A DNA stretch of 64,000 nucleotides from Lathyrus oleraceus (taxonomy: Eukaryota; Streptophyta; Magnoliopsida; Fabales; Fabaceae): positions 445,867,816-445,931,815 of the forward strand of contig NC_066581.1 of NCBI RefSeq assembly GCF_024323335.1, in the 5' to 3' direction. The notes below the pieces were generated by a model, which saw only the letters and a program-made list of their open reading frames with translations, was not told where the DNA came from and searched no databases. Numbering within the stretch: position 1 is the stretch's first letter; each line of letters starts with the position of its first letter. Made by a program: the position numbers and the translations under genes. Below are positions 45,086 through 54,081 of this stretch, piece by piece.

Positions 45086-45533
45086 AACGGAATTGACGAG
45101 ATGCCGAATGAAAAACAAGATGATGAAGAATGTGAAGAAACCGATTGCGAGAACCAATTTGATGCTGACATTGTTGAATAACGGAATGGAACTACCGTAT
45201 TTGCTTCTGCCTTCATTGGGACTTAACGCAGGATGGTGTTTTTGTAGGTGTTAGCAGGGTTTTGAGTAGTGCTAATCTTCTAGAACAGGAAGCAGCAATA
45301 TCATCACTGTCCAACTTGATGACTATAACCCCCGGAAATACATATATGGAAACTGCCGTGCAGATGAAAATTGATATAACAGTTACCTCAACCGCGGACG
45401 CTACAACAACAAAATGGGCCTAAGCATACCAGCTGCAGGAAATGCAGCAACATAATCCAGCGGCCACATGATAGCTTTGGAAACCAACACCTGTAACGGC
45501 ATAAAACTGCAGCTCTTTCTCTCCTTTCCCATT
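45086..45533 (-). other. Unassigned, possibly captured, segments between carboxylase and glucosidase I
   Basis: Minus-strand coding-like pieces include NNVSIKLVLAIGFFTFFIIL (about 45160-45100), hydrophobic enough to be a membrane anchor, and WPLDYVAAFPAAGMLRP (about 45450). They do not share one frame and I cannot name the sources. The first could be an N-terminal anchor of a secretory-pathway enzyme such as glucosidase I, but this is a guess. Confidence 0.4.
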
Positions 45534-46994
45534 TTAATCACGAGGAGCTTCGCATGACAGCTTGGAACAGGACCATTTTTCAGACTGTGAACCTTGGCTT
45601 GACAATGCCCTTACCTTATCATCATTATGAACCTTTCTTATGCCTTTACCACCACCACCCCAAGATGCCTTGATCATTGCAGGGTATCCAACGACTTGAC
45701 AACTTGCAATTGCTTCCTCTGTTGTATAAACACATGCTGCCCGGTAAATTTCATCAGGAATACTACTCAAGGAGCTTTCAGGAGGAATTTTCACATGTGA
45801 ACCACTCCATGGAAGGGTTGGCACATCTGCTGCTTGAGCAATCAATGATGAACCAATTTTATCACGTTTTTCAATAATGCTGCCTGCAATACAAGTCCCT
45901 TTTGCAGTTTCTGTTCCTCGGCATATTTCATCAACAAGTACAAGGCTCTTTTTAGAGGTTCCAGCCATGATGGATCGAAGTTCGGACATCTCCACCTGAA
46001 ATGAACTTTTGTGATCAGCTGGACTATCATATGACTTCATATGAAGCATGATGGAATCAAAATATGGAATTATGGCTGATTCAGCAGGAACCATAAGTCC
46101 ACATATCCCCAGTAGTGCAGCAGCACAAATTGACCGAAGCAAACTTGATTTACCACCACCATTGGGCCCTGTCAATAGAAATAATGATTTCATATCAACA
46201 GTATTATGCGCGGCACCTCCTTCTGCTATGTTGAACCAATATGGTAATAAACCGACTATCTTCATCTCACGGTTTTTATTGGATTGCTTCCCATCCTCAA
46301 GCTTCTGGGACTCAACTATTGTAGGAAAAACCCAACTTCTTCTTCTCCCTTCACTCACATGAGCATATAAAGCTTTGGTGATCACAAGCAATGTGGAAGA
46401 AAATACAATGATGTTTATATGGGATTGCAGTTCAGCAGCAAGTTCCCTTAGAACTTCCAAAACTCTAGTTTTTGCCTTGGCATTTGCTTCATGGTACCTT
46501 GATAAGGCAGCGTCCATCTTCATAGTTGTAAACCATTCCTCACCTACCTTTTTACCTTTAGAATCTAAAGCATGCTTAAGCTGTTTAATGGGTTCCTCTC
46601 CAGGGCCACCAGCCCATATATTTTGTATAAAGCCTTTACCCTTGAACCACACTGCTTCCTGATCCCGAGAATAAGATATTTCTCCCTTAAGAATTTTAAG
46701 TGGAGATACGAAAGCTTTTATTCTAGAAACTACGGGAGTGAAATCTTCAGTGACTGTTAAATCCAAGGCCTCAGCTGCTTTGTCCACAGAAGTAAGTACA
46801 TCATTTATGTGGATTGTTTTTATTCGACCTTTCCATACAGACTCCATATCCTCAAAAAATTCATCAGGAATAACAGAGAAGGAGCTGATTTTCTGATCTT
46901 TCTCACCATCCAGATATATTATTCCGTCAATCATACTTGATGCGACTTCACATCCAGCAACCAAGGTTTCAATCTGCTCATTATGATGTTGCAT
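45534..46994 (-). CDS. Chimeric 486-codon ORF: MSH1 fragment fused to acetyl-CoA carboxylase fragment (3' LTR copy)
   Basis: The first 11 codons overlap the SABRE-like fragment in another frame. Codons about 12-381 (46961-45852) match plant MSH1, the organelle MutS homologue, over its core and ATPase domain: Walker A GPNGGGKSS, a middle segment MSELRSIMAG, and Walker B LVLVDEICRGTETAKGTC. Codons about 378-464 (45863-45603) match homomeric acetyl-CoA carboxylase, biotin carboxylase part: SLIAQAADVPTLPWSGSHV, EEAIASCQVVGYPAMIKASW and the ATP-grasp loop GGGGKGIRKVHND. The last 22 codons are unassigned. The DNA-binding and GIY-YIG parts of MSH1 and the biotin and carboxyltransferase parts of the carboxylase are absent. 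No introns. Open in both LTRs, but nothing shows that it is translated. Confidence 0.85.
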   Translation of the reverse strand: MQHHNEQIETLVAGCEVASSMIDGIIYLDGEKDQKISSFSVIPDEFFEDMESVWKGRIKTIHINDVLTSVDKAAEALDLTVTEDFTPVVSRIKAFVSPLKILKGEISYSRDQEAVWFKGKGFIQNIWAGGPGEEPIKQLKHALDSKGKKVGEEWFTTMKMDAALSRYHEANAKAKTRVLEVLRELAAELQSHINIIVFSSTLLVITKALYAHVSEGRRRSWVFPTIVESQKLEDGKQSNKNREMKIVGLLPYWFNIAEGGAAHNTVDMKSLFLLTGPNGGGKSSLLRSICAAALLGICGLMVPAESAIIPYFDSIMLHMKSYDSPADHKSSFQVEMSELRSIMAGTSKKSLVLVDEICRGTETAKGTCIAGSIIEKRDKIGSSLIAQAADVPTLPWSGSHVKIPPESSLSSIPDEIYRAACVYTTEEAIASCQVVGYPAMIKASWGGGGKGIRKVHNDDKVRALSSQGSQSEKWSCSKLSCEAPRD

Positions 46995-47440
46995 TGAAAA
47001 TGTCCAAGTTTGATTTCAGTTTCAGCTCTAGCAAGTAAGATTGACTGCACTGGGACATAGACAAAGCAGATCAAATTCACCTTTGTTATCTCCAGGACGG
47101 GAGCGCCGGCTTCTCTAAGAAGATGAATTTCTCTGAACTCCAGTTGAAAATGAAAGCGAGTACTCTCCCCAATAGCCTTATTGGAACGTGATTTGATGCT
47201 ATTAAATTGAATGCCAGTGATATTATTTTCAACAGAAAGACCATGCTTGCTATGTTCAAAACTCACATTCAGCTTTGGTAGATTGAAGCACACCTTCTCA
47301 GGAAACAAAGAACTGAAGCGTGCTAGTTTTTCTTGCTTCTTTTGAAAGATTGGAGAATCCAAATCATGAACTTGTAACAAAGTGAAATCATTGGTTTTGT
47401 CAGTTGAAATTGTAACTGAATTCGGTGCCATCAGTGTAAG
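46958..47440 (-). pseudogene. Captured fragment of a SABRE-like protein gene (3' LTR copy)
   Basis: Within an open frame of 181 codons (47476-46931, minus) the part from about 47440 matches the plant SABRE / KINKY POLLEN family as I recall it: LFPEKVCFNLPKLNVSFEHS, GLSVENNITGIQFNSIKSRS, EFREIHLLREAG and MSRLKPWL. These are very large membrane-associated proteins needed for cell expansion; this is a small internal piece without introns. It runs directly into the MSH1 segment near 46958, where the reading frame changes. The upstream edge of the capture is not sharply visible. Confidence 0.7.
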
Positions 47441-47927
47441 AATAAAAATGAAACCTTTTATTTGTGTCAAAACCAAAAACTAAATTTTGTCCAATGGCAA
47501 TGGAAGATGATTAGAGATTTTTCTTCAACACTAAAGGGTCATGGTTATATTATTTACAGGTTTTTTTTTTGTATGTGTGATTGGTTTCTTTGGCGTAATT
47601 TGGATATGGACATGAGTTTATTTTATGACTTGAATGCTTGACTTTGAAAAGAACATGACTTGACTGGTAGTGTGCGTTAACCAGGCCATGAAATGATGGT
47701 ATAAGATTAGGATTTGAAAGGGATATTCATGAATCAAATGGTGTGATTGGCAATTGGCTTGTGACACAAGAAGGTTGGTTGTTCAGATGACCCAAACCAT
47801 AGAGGTATCTACAATCACAACACCATGACTTTGGATCAAAACCAATCCTCATGTAAAACCAAAGTTAGGTTAGGCCAAGCATGCTAAACAAACATAAAAA
47901 ATTCAAGAGCAAAATCGGGGTATGACA

Positions 47928-47942
47928 GTTGCCCCTATTTAA
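47928..47942 (-). promoter_or_regulatory. Polypurine tract of E7
   Basis: Minus strand TTAAATAGGGGCAAC directly before the LTR start TGTCATACC. Nearly the same as the tracts of E2 and E3, tying E7 to the Ogre lineage. Confidence 0.75.
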
Positions 47943-48280
47943 GCGTCTTCAACTAGAGAATATGAGGCAGGACACTTTTCATATGATCATAGTGGGAGAT
48001 GGTTAAATACTAAGAAGACTCGGATTTTGATCCTGAATCCCTATGAAATAATTAACCATGTCTGTCGGAATCGGCAAAGAAGCAATCCCAGAAGAATCCA
48101 TCTGGTACGGTGAAAATCGGCCTGAATACCGAAACAGAAAGTTGACCTGGACACCAAAATAAATGGTAACACAGGAATACCCACGGCCTGAACGCCGCAC
48201 ATTAGTCTGAACACTAAGCATAGGAATATGAGAGTATCAATGTTGGTCTGATCACCGGAAATCTGGTCTGAACACCACTT

Positions 48281-48945
48281 TGATCTGGAAATCCAAAAAA
48301 ACTGGCCTGAATGCCACTTCGGTCTGGATACCGGGAAAACTGGTCTGAACACCACAAGTTCTTCGTCCTGACTGTTGAGAACTTCTTCGATCTGGAAATT
48401 GGAAACTGACCTGAATGCCACTTCGGTCTGGATACCGGGAACTGGCCTGAATGCCACTTCGGTCTGGATACCGGGAAAACTGGTCTGAACACCACAAGTT
48501 CTTCGTCCTGACTGTTGAGAACTTCTTCGATCTGGAAATCGGACACTGGCCTGAATGCCACTTCGGTCTGGATACTGGGAAAACTGGCCTGAATGCCACT
48601 TCGGTCTGGATACCAGGAAAACTGGCCTGAATGCCACTTCGGTCTGGATACCGGGAAAACTGGCCTGAATGCCACTTCGGTCTGGATACCAGGAAAACTG
48701 GCCTGAATGCCACAAGTTCTTCGTCCTGACTGTTGAGAACTTCTTCGATCTGGAAATCGGAAACTGGCCTGAATGCCACTTCGGTCTGGATACCGGGAAC
48801 TGGCCTGGAATGCCACTTCGGTCTGGATACCGGGAACTGGCCTGAATGCCACAAGTTCTTCGTCTTGATTGTTGAGAACTTCTTCGATCTGGAAATCGGA
48901 AACTGGCCTGAATGCCACTTCGGTCTGGATACCGGGAAAACTTCA
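48281..48945 (-). repeat. 38-bp minisatellite in E7 3' UTR
   Basis: About 14 copies of a unit like actggcctgaatgccacttc followed by ggtctggataccgggaa, spacing 38 bp where complete (for example 48621 and 48659). Four copies carry an insert of about 70 bp with caagttcttcgtcctgactg. The unit has no stop in any minus-strand frame, and since 38 is not a multiple of 3, all three frames are open for 234-328 codons; these frames are repeat artefacts. Confidence 0.9.
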
Positions 48946-49403
48946 TGTCTATCATCATCGGCGAAGATAACAAAACAGTGATACGTGAGCCGGCACGCAT
49001 GCCAAAGACCCAAGCTGGGGATAACAATCGAAAGATTGACCAAAGAGTGCATGAGATATATTATCTGTAGCCGTCAAAACGTAGATAATACACTCGCATG
49101 GAAGATTATCCATAACCGGGTTGCAGGTTGTTAAATGAATAATCGACCAAAAAGAAAGGCATTAGGGTACCAGGACCAGGCATGCAAAAGATGACCAATC
49201 AAAAGAGGATAAAGTGGCTAACTCGGAGCAAATACCCAAAAGAAAGGGGAAGACCCACTGGGGACAATACTGCTTGATCAGGGCAAGTATCCAAAGGGGA
49301 CAAGACTATCAATACCACAAAGAGGGGATTACATCTACCGGTTTGTAGGCAGAAAACCACAGAAAAGTAACCAGTCCTCGACCAGGATGAGCACAAAGGG
49401 TTA

Positions 49404-49925
49404 ACTCTGCTAGGGGATGAAAGTGGGATTTTACAACTACCAGTTAGTAGGTAGAAAACCACAAAGATAGGACTTGCAACTACCGGTTCGTTGGTAGAAG
49501 CCACAAACAGTCTGCTGAGAGACCGAGCGAGAAAAAAGGATTTACAACTACCGGGTAGTAGGTAGAAGACCACAAAATCCGCCAACAATCAGAATGAACC
49601 ACAACGGTTACCTCTGCTAGGGGATGAAAGTGGGATTTTACAACTACCAGTTAGTAGGTAGAAAACCACAAAGATAGGACTTACAACTACCGGTTCGTTG
49701 GTAGAAGCCACAAACAGTCTGCTGAGAGACCGAGCGAGAAAAAAGGATTTACAACTACCGGGTAGTAGGTAGAAGACCACAAAATCCGCCAACAATCAGA
49801 ATGAACCACAACGGTTACCTCTGCTAGGGGATGAAAGTGGGATTTTACAACTACCAGTTAGTAGGTAGAAAACCACAAAGATAGGACTTACAACTACCGG
49901 TTCGTTGGTAGAAGCCACAAAGTCT
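49404..49925 (-). repeat. 207-bp tandem repeat in E7 3' UTR
   Basis: The word ctctgctaggggatgaaagt occurs at 49405, 49612 and 49819, spacing 207 bp; the third copy is partial. Each unit holds three short hairpins with arms CTACC/GGTAG (for example 49437-49454, 49480-49497, 49548-49565). The copies are nearly identical, so the duplication is recent. Confidence 0.9.
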
Positions 49926-52421
49926 GCCGAGGATAAGATGAATGAGTGCCGGTTAATGAGCGACTATTCATTTATGCCCCAGGGAAGCACGGGCGACAGC
50001 CAACAGGAAGCCAGTTTAGGATCGATCCAAAAAGGCAGACTGAATCAGGACTCATCCTAATGAGGAAAGAACTCAATAGGGAAAACCCATCCCATTAGGG
50101 AGGGAACGGAAACAACCGTCATCCACGAGGATGTAACTCAGTGGGGAGCGCAGAAGGAAATGGTAGACACTTTCTGCTTAAGGGGTAGACTCTACGTGGA
50201 GAGATCAGACACACCCACTTCTGCTAAGGGAATGGACCCAAGCTTGCAAGATGCTGCCAACCTCGGGGAGTAACACTGCTGGGGATACCCACTCAACTAA
50301 GGAGTCACTTGTTGGGAAAACACCAACTTCTCAACCATGCTGATGAACCCAATTCTGAAGCCGATCCAATGGCGCGATGCTAAACTCTTTCCAACAACCC
50401 AAACTCGGTTGGTCACCACGGCCTAGGGCTAATGGATATGTTTGCAATGTTGATGCATGAGTTTTTTTTGTTTTACACAATGCCCCATGATCCTGGAAAT
50501 GCTATGCACTAATGATGCAATATGCTATGCTTATCTAAATGATGAATGCATAAACACACGTCTCCTCCAGAGACAACACCGGGGAACTCCAGGAATTGTG
50601 CTGAGGATCCTATAACCATGTCAACTTCCATCCTGCTGGGGAAAGACAAACCTTGCTGGGGATGCACTCCATCGAACCTGAACTGCTTGGAGATTATCCT
50701 GCTAGGGGAGGCAACCCATTCTTATCTCTACTGGGGATGATTTTCTCCGAACCCGATCCGCTTGGGGACCTCGCTGAGGGAAAACCATCAACACAAACCC
50801 TACTGGGAAGGCAGTAACCTTTAGGCTCGCTGAGGAGACACTGATCTTGAATCTGTTAGGGAGGTAACCCTCTCACACCTACTGGGGAAATACAGCTTAC
50901 TGGACACGGAACACCTGTCGAGTCGCCGAACAGCGGCATCCATCGTCCACCCACAGTGTCGGCTTTCCTCTTATGAGAACACCCAGACTCGCCTAGACTC
51001 CTCTGATTCATCCCACGAAGATCGAATTCCTGGGATTCATACAAACTTTCCGGTCCTTAGACTTTGAAGAGTCTTCTTGATTAACTTTCCAGGACTGTCG
51101 TCGTAATCCTTCACTGTCTCTTCACCGTTCAACTATCTCTTTCCCCTGATCAGGCTCTGCAGCAGAGATCGTTAGATAAAAACGCGCCCCAGGTATGCCC
51201 CAGGTGTTCCGATATTTCAACGCCTAAGTCACTCAAACTTCCGAATAAGATTTCCAGATTTCAACCTCATAAGCATGCATCGGAAGGGACCTTTATGTTT
51301 CAAAATGAAAATATTCTTATCAAAATAAACGGATGTTTTCGTAATCAAAACGGTAATGACACAAAAACAAAATTTATTTGACCGAACACACGCTTTATTG
51401 ACTGGAATAAAAGATGGCTCACAACCGAGCAACACACAGGAAGCAAACCCTGGAAAGAGGTGATTGCACATAAAAGGAAAAAATCTATCCTAATGGCAAC
51501 GTGAAACTGTGATCTCATCGGGTTCCAACTCAGTTACACCCCATATGTCCTCAAGACTTTCCGCACTTTCTGTCTTCTGAACAAAACGCTTCCGATCGGT
51601 CTCTGTCGGAGATTCTCCAAGTCATCATGAGCACAAACGATCATGCTAGACGCAGTTGTTCGTTTCATTCCCTCTTTTGCCTGGACCGCCCTTTCGGGTT
51701 TCAGTCCACCGGGATACCCTTTTTTGCCCAAGTCGCCCTTGTGGGGTTTTCGACTTGCCGGGTGTACAGTTCTTTTCATTTATTATCCCTAACTTTTGCC
51801 CGAACCTTTTCTCTCTTTTTTTTTTTGGTTCGCCGGGATGCCCTTTTTGCCTGGACTCTTTTATTCTTTTTGTCCAGCAGGCCTCTTTTTCACGAAGTAT
51901 CTTTTAACTGCGTCCGCATTCACAGGGGATGGAAAATCCTCATCATCCGTGGTCGTCAGCGACAAGGCTCTGTCAGAGAAAACCCTCTTTGACCACGAAC
52001 GGACATTCATAATTGTTTACCCACTTGCCCCACGATCGTCTTGAGGAGGAAGGATCCTTTTCAACACCACATCTCTTCCATGCTACCCACGAGGTCGCAC
52101 TTCTCGGTCAACAACACGCTTCATTTACTGGGTACAACTGCCCCATGACAAGTAACTGTCAGCCTCTTTTCCCAACCAGGCTCAACGCGTTATACCGAGT
52201 TCTCATCCACTCGCCCTTTTCTAACTTCTCATCCATCCGGACTCTTTACAATGAAATCTAGCCTCCAGCAGGCCATATCACTTCCATCCCATACCGCATG
52301 AGGAAGACGTTGCCCCAGTAGATGCACGTACCAAAGTACGACACTCAGGATACCAACTTCGTACTCAGCCACTAACATTGGTGCGTTCACATGTTATCAG
52401 GGAAGCACTAGCTCACTCTCT

Positions 52422-52968
52422 TTAAACTCTCCCCATCAGACATCTAAACCCATTCGGATTCGGGGTCAGGCCCCTCCTCCGGGATCGGTCACTCTCAATC
52501 TTTCGATTCGAGTACCTCGAGATGTCCTCATCAGGGACTTCAGACTTCCTTGGTTGACAATCATCAGTGGGTTGTTGGGCGAGATAACCATACAATACCC
52601 TCCTCTTGGTTGCTTTCTGGGAGGTATATTGAATATCGTATTCAGTTGACATCACTTGCCCTCTCACAACCCGTCCGTTCGATGCTAGCTCCCCAAGCAC
52701 ATACTTGATCAGATCCATTTTGGACATCCACAAGATGGTATGAACCAGCATACACTGTCTCAATCGGCGAGCAGCCTATGCCAAAGTACATCAAGTTTTC
52801 TCGAGCAGTGAGTATATTGTTTCACAGTCTATAAACTTTTTGCTTAGGTAAATTGCGTGCTCTTTTCGACAAGACTAGTCATACTGACTCAATACGCGCC
52901 TCATAGACCCCTCAGATTAGCAGTCGTTTCTTCCCCGGAAGGTATCAGAATCAAAGGTTCCTGCTACT

Positions 52969-53007
<39 letters not shown>

Positions 53008-53895
53008 AGGATCGACCTCGACTCCTCTTTCGTTTGCAACATGCCTCGGCAGCTTGCTGGACTGCACTCCATAAGTGCGCTAATTCGAACTCAACAGTAT
53101 GAGTTATCTCTACCTGTCAAACAACTTAATCCACCGGATGCCCCTCTTCTGCTTGGGACTTTGCCATCATGTCATCAACATGGCATTTGCTTTCACGATG
53201 AATCATATCATGAAACAAAGTCACCCTAGACTTCTGATACTTGGCACCGGCCTTCTCGATACTGAACGACATCACCTTATAACCAGAAGGTGCCCCTTGT
53301 GTGATGGACATGGTTTACGTCATATCATCTGGCAACAGTTCAATCTGGTCTCGGCCAAGGAGCCATCCATGAAGATAAACTGAGCATTATAACCAATCCA
53401 ATACCTCGTTGTGACGTACCGGGAATTCATCTTTCAGATTAGCTCAGCTCACATCTCGACAGTCCACACACATTCTCATCTTTCAACACCGGTTTCCGCT
53501 TCCCTGGAGGACAGTCTTCTCTCCATGGTAACTCGTGCCTCCACAACATTGGCATCCTACCTTGGTGTATCTAGATACAACCAGGCGCACATATACCATC
53601 CTGTTCTTGACCTGCATCTGAAGCGGCCTCAATATTCACTTTCTGACTTCGGCGGTGCTTGGAGCAACAATTCTGAGCACTCCTCATGCGGTTGAATCAC
53701 CTTCTCCTCTGGTTTCAACGACCCGGCTAATTCCAACAAATCACAATCTTCTTCGCCTTCTCCTTCGGCATGATAGATCGAATTGTCGAAGTCATACAAA
53801 GGTGTAACCAAATTGTTATCGATGAGATCAGGAGGGTAATCACTTTTAAGGTTGGAACGAGACAAGTTCGAAAGAAAAACGAAAAACATTGCCAT
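52422..53895 (-). pseudogene. Ruined reverse transcriptase/RNase H region (E7)
   Basis: Minus-strand pieces align by eye to E2 pol: 53895-53629 (acidic linker, EEKVIQPHEE against EEKIIQPHLE in E2), 53311-53126 (GYKVMSF.. and FHDMIHRESKCHVDDMMAKS, with HVDD at the YVDD site), and 52763-52422 (MDLIKYVLGE and EYDIQYTSQKA, first RNase H). Many stops and shifts separate them, and a run of 35 T lies at 52971-53005. The second RNase H and the integrase are not found; the sequence passes into 3' UTR. No active polymerase could come from this copy. Confidence 0.8.
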
Positions 53896-54081
53896 TTTTA
53901 TTTTTATTTTAAAACTGTAAAAAATGAAAAACAGGGAACACCGCTTTTAAACACAAAAACATCCATTTATTACTGATGCAAAACGTTGCAAAATGAAACA
54001 CATGAGATGGCCCTTACAATGGACCAGTACGTTTCGGGCAAAACGTATGGCTTTCATGCAAACAAAATTAAAACAGAAATA

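Larger units (their letters stand above)
40400..47927 (-). repeat. E7 3' LTR (7528 bp)
   Basis: Minus strand starts TGTCATACCCCGATTTTGCT at 47927 and ends CGGGCTGCGACA at 40400. From its start the order is about 450 bp of U3, host-derived fragments (about 47440 to 43970), a TATA box at 43434-43428, A/T-rich tracts (42580-42900), short tandem repeats (41120-41310) and four two-stem hairpins (40741-41475). Without the host block its U3 would be about 0.8-1 kb, like those of E1 and E2. Confidence 0.92.
47928..52421 (-). other. E7 3' untranslated region with minisatellites and hairpins
   Basis: Homologous in kind to the 3' UTRs of E2 and E3 read in reverse (for example the hairpin at 49061-49089 and repeated ccccag words). 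It contains a 38-bp minisatellite (48281-48945) and a 207-bp tandem repeat (49404-49925). Beyond 50000 it is unique noncoding sequence. Between about 51500 and 52400 it grades into decayed sequence where no frame is convincing. Confidence 0.65.

Noticed and set aside
45534..46994. A functional host MSH1 or acetyl-CoA carboxylase gene
   Set aside because: Only fragments of each are present, fused together, and the block is inside both LTRs of one element.
48281..48945. CRISPR-like array
   Set aside because: Units are contiguous without unique spacers, and the context is a plant retrotransposon.
48041..49052. Three overlapping long proteins on the minus strand
   Set aside because: They are the three frames of a 38-bp minisatellite and contain only the repeated unit.
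51627..52261. Phe/Pro-rich plus-strand frames
   Set aside because: They are antisense to decayed pol/3' UTR of E7 and have no domain.
52971..53005. Poly(A) tail of a LINE or processed pseudogene (35 T)
   Set aside because: It lies within the decayed E7 pol with pol homology on both sides and no target-site duplication visible; more likely a slippage tract.
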